A stretch of 64,000 nt of DNA from Capitulum mitella (taxonomy: Eukaryota > Arthropoda > Thecostraca > Pollicipedomorpha > Pollicipedidae): positions 3,286,001-3,350,000 of the forward strand of contig CP099840.1 in assembly GCA_030062745.1 (NCBI GenBank), written 5' to 3'. Position numbers and translations under genes: made by a program. The notes under the pieces were generated by a model, which had not been told where the DNA came from, did no database searches, and worked only from the letters and a program-made list of their open reading frames with translations. Numbering within the stretch: position 1 is the stretch's first letter; each line of letters opens with the position of its first letter. Below are positions 54,763 to 64,000 of this stretch, piece after piece.

Positions 54763-57700
54763 CTGCGGGCGGGACGGCCGGTCAGGCGGCGTACACGGCG
54801 GCGGACGGCACGCAGCGGCCTGTCAGGCGGCGGATACCGCGGCCGGGAGGAACAGACCCGGACGGGACAGTCCGCGCGGTGCGCTGTCGAGACGCGTCCG
54901 CAGCGGGCGGCGACGCTCACCGCCTTCGAGCCAGCAAATCAAACAGGCAGCCAACAGACCAAACAGGCCGTAGAATGGAACTGCATCTCGACACCGACCA
55001 TCCAGTTTGAATGTTAGTGGCACGTTTGATCTCTGTAAGGCTTAAGCCCGCTCCTCACATACAGCATGAAGTACGTCAGCAAACTGTCAGAGACGTTCTT
55101 GAGGTAGACTGAGTAAAAAGCGAGGATTGAAGATGTAACGCGATCACGCCAGAACACGTCATTACGACGCCACCACGCAATCCGACTCAAGAATGAGTCA
55201 TTTCCACCAACGGATGATGTGTGGGATTCACAAGGGATCAGCTAAATGAGCCTACAGGAGATTTGGTTTAAGGCCTTCAGTTCTACTTAACTCTGATGCT
55301 GGCACATCATTATTTCCGAGCACGACCTAAATGGTGGGCAGGATCTAGGTTATGCAGCAGATAATACGCGGGGAAAGAGCTCACTCTTTCGTCACCAAAA
55401 TGAGCCATTACAGGCTGAATGCATTAGTGGTGTGTCACACCATCATAAACGCTGTTCAATAAAACCAATCATGTTAAACATGACCACGATGCATCCCGGG
55501 CAAAGGCCACACCCGTCAACTGATGCGGCAACTTGTCTAAAAAACACCAATAAATGCTACAGGAATAGCCAAAACTCGTCATACAATATATCCATGCAAC
55601 ACAGCAGATTTGTCACTCCATTCATCCGCCAACATCCGGCTGCCGCGGCCTTGGCTCCCACCACCACACCCCACAGCGCCGGGGCTGTCCCGCCCGCCGG
55701 CCGTCACCGGCTGGCGGGCCCGACCCCGACCCCGCCGCCGACGACGCGTCGGTGCCGATAGCGGCGCGTGCCAAGACATGTCGCACCTGTCCGGCCGGCC
55801 GGCGGCGGTATGTAAACACGGCCCCGACGCGTCCCGGCGCGGACCTCGACCATCGCCCGGCGGCGCCGAGGCCGCCTGGCCGGGACAGCGCAGGACGGCG
55901 GGCCGCCCGGCCTCCTCATCCCGCCCGAGGCGAAACACGCGAGGAAGAGAAAAACGCGTCTCTGATACACAAACAGGCCGGGGTAAACGCCGCAGGCGCC
56001 GGCGCATACCGGGGGAGCGGCGCCAGGTCAGAGGCGCGGGGCTGCCGCAGCAGCCGGTGCCTCCCGCCGTGGGACGCTCAATTCCCATGGCCGGCTCCGG
56101 TCCGGCGAAAATGTCACGGCTGGTTACCCAGTCAGCTGGGGTTTGAGCCGAGGTCGATGTTGGGGTCCGGGTGACCAAGGGTCGTCAACTAAGCGAGTGC
56201 CTGGCGGCCAGTCTTCGGCCTCGGACGGGACGAATCCGTCGGCGCAGACGGCGAACATCAAATCGATAACGAAAGGTCGACGGGAGACGATCGAGTACGC
56301 AATCAACAGAAAGGCGGTCCGTCCGACCGAATGTAACGAAAAACAACAGCGCGTTCAAGAACGGGGCCGAAATAAGTCAGGGCGTCTGTTCCGTACCGGC
56401 GCTTCAGCCTGGTTTGTGAATACCGAAATCGGCATACAATCAGCCCCAGTACGGGAGAACAATGCGCTCCACAGCCCGTCTTCCTGAATTTCTTCTCCTC
56501 TGCCCTTGCAATACCTCTGAGCACGGGTTAAAAATAGGGCTGCCACAACGGACAATAATAAATGGCTGCCAGAAAACGACCGTTTTCAACCACCACTGCA
56601 GCGGTGTGGTTAACACCCTGCCGGAGTTCACATGCCTAGTCGTTCCGGGCGAATCTGGTCCATCTCCATCGGTCCGTCGTTCAAGTGAAGAGATGTGCGC
56701 AGCAAACGAATGCTGCACATTCTGGTCATCTACTGATTTACCACAGTTGGAAAGTAAGAAAACGTTCCCAGGTTCCAGAACGGCTTACAACAGCCCGGTA
56801 TGTTCGACCAGCATGCCCATCAAAGTTGGCTGAAAGAATACAGCAATATTTACAGTTTAAACATACCGAGCGAATCACCGACCTTTTCACCAAGGGTATC
56901 AATATCCATGATAAAGGCCGCCGGCATGTTAAGTGTTGTTCCCGCTTTTGATAAACTGAACACTCCGTTTAATTCCTCATCATCATCGATTCAGGTATGC
57001 GAGTTTGGCACGCTGGTGAAATCCAACGAAAGGCTTGGCTACTGTACAAACAAAGCACGGCCGGCAAGGCCGCCATCAAAACGCGGCGCTCGTTTCCACC
57101 CCGTCGCCGATTTCAGGCCAGCAGTCTATCACTTCACCAACTCCGGCGACACCTCCACCGCAATGCAGCCTCGGCTCCGACCACGGAACACTCCGAAGCC
57201 GACTCAAACGCCGGTTCGGGAGCCCTCCCCCTGCTCGTCGACGGCCGGGCCCGTGCGCCCCCGGCCCGGCGCGGCCCGCGCAGACGGAGCCGTGTAAACA
57301 GAGCGTCGCGGGGACGGCGCCCGCCCCGATCAGGCCACTTACCGAGCCGCAAAGCCGATTACGACTGATTGGACAGGCGCGCCCGGCCGGGCCGCGCAGC
57401 GCCGGCTCCCGTCCGATCGGGTCCCGTCATGCGGGTCCCCAACGGGTCCTGGTCTGTCTCACGGGGCCCCAGGCGGCGAGTTGTGATGGTGACAGCGTGA
57501 AAAGCCAGCAGTAGAATGTACAATGCGAGAGGAGACACGCGGATGCGAAGCATTCAGGTAAAGACCTGTCTGTCGACTGGATCTTAATTGAGAAATTAGC
57601 TGCCAGATACTGTGTAGCGGACGTGTTTCGGCCCCCGCACGGTATAAATAAATATAACGGAGGGTATAACGTTGAAGTGGAGCGTTAACGTCTCAGCTCG

Positions 57701-57889
57701 GAGCATTCCGGCCGAGAACCGGCACTCGAGCCCACGCTCCCGTGCTCGGCCCACGAGGCAGACCGCCCGCTCTCATTCCGAACACGTACCGCTGACGTGG
57801 CCTCCTCCCGACACGACCCCGGAGACCGCGCGCCGACAGGTCGCACCAGCTGGGATCAGTCGGCTCTCCGAGACTGACGGCCGGCGGAC
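54763..57889 (-). other. Dys: Intron upstream of the hinge-3 exon, near part
   Basis: GC-rich at 54.8-54.9 and 55.6-56.1 kb, and moderate elsewhere. A minus-strand donor-like GGCG|GTGAGC near 54,926 follows a frame with a hydrophobic run, but third positions are not G/C-rich and phase is not decisive, so I do not call an exon. Confidence 0.5.
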
Positions 57890-58370
57890 GGGGGCCGACG
57901 CGGCCGCCTCCGCTCCGACCCGACGTCTGACCCGCACAACAGGCCCGGCTTCCAGCCACCAACAGCTGCGGTCCAGACGGCGGGTCTGGCTGCCCCACGC
58001 TGACAGCCCGACCGAGCAACGGCAGCAGCAGGCCAGGCCGACCCAGATCCGGCTCCGACCCGACGCCTGGCCCGCCCAACAGGCCCGGCTCCGACCGACA
58101 GTTGCGGTTCAGACAGCAGGCCTGGCTCCCACCGACAAGGGACTCCGCTCCGCCCAGCAACGGCTCAGCTCCGGACAGCGGGCAAGACTCCCACCGACGG
58201 CAGGCCAAACGACAGCATTTTTAGCCGACAGCAGGCTCCGACCGACAGCAGGACCAGCTCCGGCCGACAGCAGATCCGGCTCACACCAACAGCAGGCTCC
58301 TGCCGACAGCACACCCACCCCGACCAACAGCAGCAGGGCCCGGCCGACAGCAGAGCCGGCTCCGGCAGGG
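57890..58370. repeat. Degenerate GC-rich repeat with CCGACAGCAGG words
   Basis: Words such as CGACAGCAGG, GGCTCCGACC and CCAACAGGCCC recur at irregular 20-40-base spacing. The resulting Gln/Pro/Ala/Arg-rich frames on both strands are repeat effects. Confidence 0.6.
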
Positions 58371-58929
58371 ATCGATGCGCGCCGTCTCCCGGCGGCCATG
58401 AATAAATGCTGGCCGCTTTATCGGCCGTCGGCCGGTCGCGGAGCACCCTTCGGCCACACCTGCGGCCTCGCGTGACCGATCCGCGGGGATGGGACGGCGG
58501 CGCGGCGGCGCGGGTCGCGCGCAACGCGCCGCCGCACGCGAGGTCGCCACGAGCGGCCGGCGAGCGATGAAGAAGGTTAGTGCGGAGTCGGATCCAATTG
58601 CTGTGATCCGCTCACGGCTCCGTCCGCGGCCGCGGGTGTTATCGGCGACGCACAGGCATGTCGCGTTGGATGAGATGCCGCGGTATCGGCCATCATGACG
58701 GCAGCCAACATGCACGCCTGTGGATAATACCATAAGGGCACGTCTTTCAGAAAACCGACGGGGCGCACATCTCCCAAACCATGCTCACGTGGCACATGGC
58801 CACTCGGCTACAAACGACACCAAACACACCCACGCGAGAGCAGCGTTCGCGTGGTGCGGCCAGCGCACAGCCGCCCCCCGAGTTAGTCACAGTGAGGCGG
58901 CGCCGGCCGCGGCCGGGCCGCCACCGCAC

Positions 58930-59167
58930 CGTCCACGCGGCCGGCGTCCGAGCCGGCGGCGCTCGGCCGCCGGCCGTATCCGATGTCGATGTAGCAGGGC
59001 TGGACGGAGCTGCGTCGCCGCTGCCTGGCGTCGGGCCGCGGCACCTCGAGCCGGCCGTGCGAGCGGCGCCGCGCCTGGCCGCCGCGCACCTCCTCGCAGC
59101 TGCCGCGCGGCGTGGCGCGCCGGCTGCGCTCCTTGCCCTTCTTCACCACCTTGTAGAAGAGGAACAT
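58930..59167 (-). CDS. Candidate alternative first coding exon of a short dystrophin isoform (59-kb start)
   Basis: An ATG at 59,167 in good context (GCCGCC before it) opens a frame beginning MFLFYKVVKKGKERS and containing SSVQPCYIDIGYGRRPSA. An in-frame TGA lies about 66 bases upstream, so translation should begin here. The first 30 codons nearly all end in G or C while their second positions are rich in A and T, a real coding signature. The best phase-1 donor is GACG|GTGCGG at 58,929. It would join the hinge-3 exon at 54,762, which needs phase 1. A second weaker choice (CACT|GTGACT) lies just before the stop. The N-terminal 80 residues are basic and Ser/Arg rich, and I recognise no domain. 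The position resembles an internal start such as Drosophila Dp205 or Dp186. Donor choice and isoform identity are inference. Confidence 0.45.
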
Positions 59168-59376
59168 GGCGGCGGCGCGCCGTCCGGGCCGGCCGCTCTG
59201 CTCGTGCGTCACCGCAGCACCGCGACCGCGTCACCGCCTGGCAGCGCCTTCACAGCGCCGCGTCACCAGCCGCCGCCGAGCGTCACTGGGCGGCACCAGC
59301 GCAGCAGCCGGCACCAGCATCGCCGCCGCGACACCGCGCGGCGCCACACGCGGCCGATCGGCTGTGCGGCGCGCAC

Positions 59377-59377
<1 letters not shown>

Positions 59378-59410
<33 letters not shown>
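59378..59410. repeat. (GGC)11 trinucleotide run
   Basis: Thirty-three bases of perfect GGC repeat, about 210 bases upstream of the candidate start at 59,167. It would lie in the 5' UTR or promoter if that start is real. Confidence 0.92.
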
Positions 59411-60854
59411 TGGCAGCGATCGGCGCTGACTCACCGGGCCACAAACACGGCGCGGCGGCCGATCGGCGCCGGCCGGCCCCAGTTGGCACGGCGGGCCGCG
59501 CGCGGCCGGCCGCCGCCGCGCCTGTTGCAGCGCCAGCGGCGGCCGGCCGGCGCGCTCCGGCCGCCGCCGGGGCCGACAAAAACTCGAGCCGAGCCGAGCC
59601 GGCCGACGCGGCGGCGACACCGTCCCGGCCCGTACAATGCGGCGGGAATTTAATTTCTCGCCGGCGCCGGCGAAGAAAGGCGTCGCGCGGGGCGCCGATG
59701 AAAGGACGGGGCCGGGGCGGCCGGTCGAGGCCTGATCGCCGCTGGGCCGCTGCCAGGCGCCGGCTCGGCCGGCTCGGACGGGGCTCGGCCCCGGTCGTGG
59801 GAGCCGTTCGTCCGGCGGCCGCTCTGAGCACGGGCGGCGGACGCCGCCGGCGTGCCGACGACGACCGAGCCCAGCTGTCGCCGGGCGCGCAGGCCGCGAC
59901 GACGGCCGCCTCACACGCTGGGAGGCAATCAGCGGTCCGGGCTCCGCTCCTCTTTCCCTCCTCTCGCCGTGTCTACCTCGGTCGGCGCCACTCCATTGTT
60001 CTGACTGTCTCTGCCTTTCTGGAGATATTCCCCTGATTCCGTCTCTGCCTTTCTCTCTGCTCTCGTCCCTGTCTGTATCTATCACTACTTCCCTCTTCGG
60101 CCCTGTCTGTTCCAGCGTCCGGCACGTCTTCGCCTCCGTTCCCGCGTCTCTTCCCAGCGTGCGGCGCCGGCCCCCCGGACGCAGCACCTCCACATCGCCG
60201 ACCAGCCACCACTCGCCGCCCCGACGTCCGGCCCAGCTGCGTGAGCGCCGCCCGACAGACGACCATTCCAATGATACAATGGCCCTCCATCTGGCAGTTA
60301 TTGCTCTCTTTCCTCGTCAGCCGGCGGTAAAGCGTAACCAGGCGGTCCCGCGGGGTCGAGGCGGACAGCGTATCCCCAAGGACTCCTCACGCGACGGAAA
60401 ATTACGCCGACAGACGCCGCCGCGGACTGCATTCAGAGTCGACAGGTGTCATTACCAGGAAGATCTGACAGGTCCGGTGCCAGAGCGGGGTCTTAGCACT
60501 GTGGCGCGACTCGAACCGAACAAGCTAATGGAATTTCCAACTTCGAAAGAATGTCCCGCGGAAAACTTCAGCAGCCCCGTTCCTACTCAACCGATAAGTA
60601 GCACGATTCATACTCTGTTAGTAGACGTCCACGCCACGGACCGCCAGCACATGCGAAATATCACGCCAATGCCAAAGACAGACCACTCGGATACCACTTG
60701 GTTCAACGCACCACAAGCGCATGCAACATCACACCTCCAGCCCCTCCCCGGCCGCCCCACTTCCCGTCGTAACCGGCCGCCGTCGCAGCCAGGGGCAGCG
60801 GAGGTGACCCCACGCCAGCCCATCTCCCACGGCGGCCGCCAGCGGCCCGCCCAG

Positions 60855-60897
60855 TTAGCGGCACACGTTAGCGGCACACGTAAGCGGCGCACGGGCC
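60855..60897. repeat. Three tandem copies of a 14-15-bp unit (TTAGCGGCACACG)
   Basis: TTAGCGGCACACG occurs twice and AAGCGGCGCACG once, head to tail, directly inside the intron after the 78-bp hinge-3 exon donor. Confidence 0.75.
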
Positions 60898-60906
60898 GGC
60901 ACTCAC

Positions 60907-60984
60907 GTGGGCCCGGCCGCAGCAGGCGCGACACGTACACGCGCGGCTCCACGTGCACGATCGCGGCCGTGACGCGCTTCAGAG
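60907..60984 (-). CDS. Dys: Probable 78-bp symmetric hinge-3 exon of dystrophin, possibly alternative
   Basis: Predicted internal exon with acceptor GTCGCCCCGCAG|CT and donor CCAC|GTGAGT. A CTGAC branch-point-like site lies about 28 bases before the acceptor. It starts and ends in phase 1, so it can be included or skipped without breaking the frame between the exons at 62.9 and 54.7 kb. It encodes about 26 residues, including RVTAAIVHVEPRVYVSRLLR. Almost every codon ends in G or C, as in the certain exons, and the peptide is not the Arg/Gly/Ala mixture that random GC-rich DNA gives here. I know of no named motif in it. Its place in hinge 3 and the phase match make it likely dystrophin sequence. 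Whether it is constitutive or a cassette cannot be told from DNA. Confidence 0.68.
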
Positions 60985-62856
60985 CTGCGGGGCGACGGCG
61001 CCCGGGACGGTCAGAGCGGCCGGCGCACGGCGCGCGCGTCCGGCCGCACTCACGGACGGCACACGGCGGACGTCACAGGCGCAAGCGGCCTGACATAGCG
61101 ATCTGGGGCTCCGGGGAGGGCTGGGAGGGAGGCGTGGCGCGGATATATCGGGACGTCAGGCGGGTGATTCGTGTTCACGTCACGTTCCGGCCAAGAGGAG
61201 TCTTCCTGCTCGGCGCAGCACAGACAGGGGTGATATGCAGACGTGTGCGGTGGGAGGGGGGGGGGAAGGTAGCTGACAGCGCGCAGTTCCGCACAAGCCC
61301 AGCTGCCAACACTGACACGACGAGAGCTGCCACACGAACGTCCACATGAACGAACACAAGGTGGCACAAGAGACGTCGGCGTGACTGTGCGAAGATGTGC
61401 TCAGCCTCCATCTGGTGAGTACTGGGTGACAGAAAACATTCAAAGCTTAGCATTTATATCTGAATCGAAATAAGTAAAAACAACACGTCGCCACGGGCGA
61501 ACTTATATGTCAATTAGCATACGGTGCATGAAACCAAGCTTTAAATCGAAATATGGACCTCACGTACTTCGCAGCACGCAAAACAATGGACAAGTTAAAC
61601 AGGTGGCCGTGTGCATGAAACGAAGCGTTACAGGGCTGCCTCGTTGCCATGTCAACAGCAAGCATCTGAATGGAAGAAGCGTAATATACAACAGTTAACT
61701 ACGGATGACGGCAAATGCCAAAACTGTTTCCACTGAGAACGCCTCACGGTTTTCTTATCCCGCTTGTGTTTTTCAGTCGCCGCCGACTTTAAGTATTGTG
61801 CACCGCGGCGTAAAGAGCCTGCCACCCGCAGGCCAAATGAAGCCCTGCCACGCAAAAACAGGAGCTCGGTATTACGGTGATCCATGATCCCGAGGACCGC
61901 GCCGGAAAACGGAGCAGCGCGGCGGCGACTCTGCTGGGGGGATTTACAGCGGGGGGCCGCTGAACGTGACCGCACGGCACGGACACGGCGCGCCTTTTGT
62001 CGTGAAGGTTGCGGCATCTAACCGAACGGAATCTGACGGAAACAAACATCTGAACGCAAAGCTCAAACAACAAGAACGCGCCAATGACCAACGAATACAG
62101 TCATGTGCCGTGCACAGGTGCCGGTGAACACTTGAAAGGCTCTGGTCTCCGGAGATTTCTGGTCCTACGTGCCAGAGGCGGCTCTCCGGCACCAGGACAC
62201 GGACGCCCGGGCGTGACAGGCCAGCTAATGGCGCGGCTTAGAGCGGAGAACGGCGTCTCTGTGGCACGCAGATAACTTTCCAGGTATGGCGGCGGCACGT
62301 CCACACGCACGCCACAGAGGCAAGCCAACCGGCTGAACGGCTCGCGGTACAATGGGCGACGTAATTGGCTGATAATGTTTTAGACGATTACACAAGGAAA
62401 TATTCTGACGCCGCTTCTGATCACGAAATTTGTCTGTAAGTGCAAGGCACGGGTATCACCATCAAAAAAGCTAATCACCCATTTGTACAAAGGCGGGATG
62501 AAGAACGGTAGTGCAGCGGGTTAATAAAGATGACTGTAGATGCATACGTTACCCATCCCATCAACTACTGTCGCAATCAACGTAGTTAATTGTCGCTAAT
62601 AGGGGCTCTTGCATTTCATCAACCTCTGCCTGCGATCTTGTTGGACTTCAACAACAGGGTGTGTTGCCATTTTCATGAAATGAGTCCTGCACTGTCCAAT
62701 AGCACGCAACACAGAGCGCTTCGCCAATTACAGCACGAACACACATACCCATCGCCAAACACTGGTCAGTGGGCGCACCGTCCACGAACACGACACCGAC
62801 GGACAGCACCCGCACGCCACCGAACCGCACCCCTATGTCGGCGGCAACGGCCTCAC
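60985..62856 (-). other. Dys: Intron between exon 50e and the hinge-3 exon
   Basis: 1,872 bases of mostly moderate GC, with a G run at 61,257-61,265. A polypyrimidine stretch ending CCCCGCAG immediately precedes the 60,984 exon on the minus strand. No other feature is seen. Confidence 0.55.
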
Positions 62857-63031
62857 CTTCTTTTATAAACGGCTTGTCGATTTTCCGTCCGGCGGCGGTG
62901 CCTGGCGCGGCCGGCGCGGCGGCCGGCGCGGCAGCCGCCGCCGCCGCCGCCACGGGCGTGACCTTGACCTCGCGGCCCTCCGACACGGCCTGCAGCTGTC
63001 GCCAGGCGGCCAGCACGGCGTCCATGCGGCC
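62857..63031 (-). CDS. Dys: Dystrophin internal exon, end of repeat 19 and start of hinge 3 (human exon 50 equivalent)
   Basis: Internal exon of 175 bp on the minus strand. The acceptor reads TTTCAG|GGC and the donor GAAG|GTGAGG. It starts in phase 0 and ends in phase 1. The first part, GRMDAVLAAWRQLQAV, matches the last helix of dystrophin spectrin repeat 19. Its Trp is residue 10 of the exon, as in human exon 50, and the phase 0 start and phase 1 end are also the human ones. The second part is a low-complexity Ala/Pro stretch followed by GRKIDKPFIKE, which I read as hinge 3, the flexible linker between repeats 19 and 20. It is 66 bp longer than human exon 50 (109 bp), and the Ala/Pro linker explains the excess. 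This is the most N-terminal exon in the window. The phase fits both the 78-bp exon at 60.9 kb and the exon at 54.6 kb. Confidence 0.85.
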
Positions 63032-64000
63032 CTGAAACGGTCCGAACGCGGCCGGTCAGCGGCGGCCGCGGCCCGGACGTGGCCTGGGGCCGGCAGGGGC
63101 GGCCGGCGGTGAGCTGCAGCACCGCTCGGGGCCGGGAAACAGGGATCAGAGGCCAGGTCGGCGCCGCCGCCGACCGTTCGGCCCGCCTCATTAGGCGCCG
63201 GCGGCCGCCACCTAACGTACTTTTCGTCACAGCTCTCCCATTCTAATGATTCAATCAGCGATAATTGCAATCAATACGGGGCGGCGGACGCTGAACGGTG
63301 GCGACGTCGCCGCCGCCGCCGGTCGTTCCTCTTTCCCGCTCCGGCCGCTGTCGCTGCCGCCTCCGCCCCTCTCTTCCCCGCCAGCCGCTGTCGCCGCCAC
63401 CGCCACTTCTCTCTCCCGCTCCGGCCTCTGTCGCCGCCGCCTCCGCCCCTCTCTCCCCCGCCGGCCGCTGTCGCCGCCACCGCCACTTCTCTCTCCCGCT
63501 CCGGCCTCTGTCGCCGCCGCCTCCGCCCCTCTCTCCCCCGCCAGCCGCTGTTGCCGCCGCCGCAGCTTCTCTCTCCCCCGCCAGCCGCTGTCGCCGCCGC
63601 CGCCACTTCTCTTTCCCGCTCCGGCCTCTGTCGCCGCCGCCTCCGCCCCTCTCTCCCCCCGCCGGCCGCTGTCGCCGCCGCCTCCGCTTCTCTCTCACGC
63701 TCCGGCCGCTGTCGCCGCCGCCTCCGCCCCTCTCTCCCCCGCCGGCCGCTGTCGTCGGTCGTCTCTCGACGCGGGAAAATGGCCGGGAGATGGCGTCGAC
63801 CGGCTTAGGCGCGGTGATCTATGGCGGCGGTGTCCGTCCGAGCCTCGGCCTGCACTCGGCGCGACGGCGGCCGGCCCCGCCGTCCTGACGCAGTCCACAC
63901 GGCCCGCCCGGGTACAAAGCACAACAAACGACGCCGGGTCGCCGAGGTGGTCCCCGTTAAGGCCGCGACACTGCGACGGGGCGCGCAATGCCTCCGACGT
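63032..64000 (-). other. Dys: Intron upstream of exon 50e (partial)
   Basis: GC-rich throughout apart from 63.2-63.3 kb. No peptide resembling human exon 49 is present, so the preceding exon lies beyond the window. It contains the 40-bp minisatellite. Confidence 0.6.
63303..63765. repeat. 40-bp minisatellite, about eleven copies
   Basis: The unit is CTGTCGCCGCCGCCTCCGCC followed by CCTCTCTCCCCCGCCGGCCG. Copies alternate in type, giving an 80-base higher-order period at 63,391-63,550. The period is not a multiple of three, so the Arg/Gly or Pro/Ser frames across it are not coding. Confidence 0.92.

Larger units (their letters stand above)
59168..60906 (-). other. GC-rich region upstream of the 59-kb candidate start
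   Basis: Very CpG-rich at 58.9-59.9 kb, and moderate at 60.0-60.8 kb with a pyrimidine-rich stretch at 59,950-60,110. It may hold the promoter of a short isoform. A lone GTGAGT donor on the minus strand at about 59,431 is not linked to a convincing frame. Confidence 0.4.

Noticed and set aside
57672..58475. 267-codon plus-strand open frame rich in Gln, Pro, Ala and Arg
   Set aside because: It follows the degenerate CCGACAGCAGG repeat, and no conserved domain or splice signal supports it.
59431..59640. Minus-strand GTGAGT donor after ...GTTTGTGGCCCG
   Set aside because: The preceding frame lacks an ATG, is Arg/Gly-rich, and its phase (2) fits neither the hinge-3 exon nor the 78-bp exon. It could only be a 5' UTR exon, without evidence.
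59231..60271. 346-codon minus-strand open frame overlapping the 59-kb candidate region
   Set aside because: It is in a different frame from MFLFYK, is Arg/Pro/Ala-rich with no motif, and is explained by GC content.
63255..63888. Long frames on both strands rich in Pro/Ser or Arg/Gly
   Set aside because: They are by-products of the 40-bp minisatellite, where unit length shifts the frame each copy.

Overview
This window looks like a piece of an arthropod nuclear genome, possibly a crustacean (inference). There are no operons or compact genes. One very large, intron-rich gene is read on the minus strand: dystrophin (Dys). Its exons read from about 63.0 kb down to 1.46 kb, and the window covers only the distal part of the rod domain. 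Both ends of the gene lie outside. Eight core exons total 1,274 nt, about 2% of the window. They encode the end of spectrin-like repeat 19, hinge 3, and repeats 20 to 22. All have GT/AG borders in matching phases and give one continuous reading frame. They align one-for-one with human DMD exons 50 to 56. Four exons (212, 155, 190 and 173 bp) equal human exons 53, 54, 55 and 56 in length. A ninth exon, a 78-bp symmetric hinge-3 exon at 60.9 kb, is likely but may be alternative.

The most interesting layer is a set of candidate internal first exons for short dystrophin isoforms. A 208-codon exon at 6.1-6.7 kb starts at an ATG with an in-frame stop just upstream. It ends at a perfect GTGAGT donor in phase 0 and is placed to splice onto the exon-56 equivalent. 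Vertebrate Dp116 uses the same position. Two weaker candidates lie at 45.2-45.3 kb (phase 0, fits the exon-52 equivalent) and 58.9-59.2 kb (phase 1, fits the hinge-3 exon). Three internal starts would parallel the three short Drosophila products (Dp205, Dp186, Dp117), but this link is inference.

Layout in plus coordinates: 1-1.46 kb, intron after exon 56e; 1.46-1.63, exon 56e; 1.63-21.18, a 19.6-kb intron with the 6-kb first exon, a 37/41-bp minisatellite and a perfect 114-bp duplication; 21.18-21.37, exon 55e; 25.87-26.02, exon 54e; 31.39-31.60, exon 53e, flanked by a TGACGTCA cluster, a 62-bp minisatellite and a decayed non-LTR retrotransposon (33.0-33.9); 42.33-42.43, exon 52e; 44.6-46.3, a 37-bp minisatellite, a candidate first exon and a 30-bp GACGTCA array; 49.3-49.7, a purine tract with (AG)53; 52.98-53.07 and 54.60-54.76, the two halves of exon 51; 57.9-58.4, a degenerate repeat; 58.9-61.0, a candidate first exon and the hinge exon; 62.86-63.03, exon 50e; 63.3-63.8, a 40-bp minisatellite.

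The intronic DNA alternates between very GC/CpG-rich blocks full of GCC/GGC runs and AT-richer blocks. The GC-rich blocks give many long open frames on all strands. I treat these as compositional artefacts unless splice signals, third-position GC and family similarity agree.
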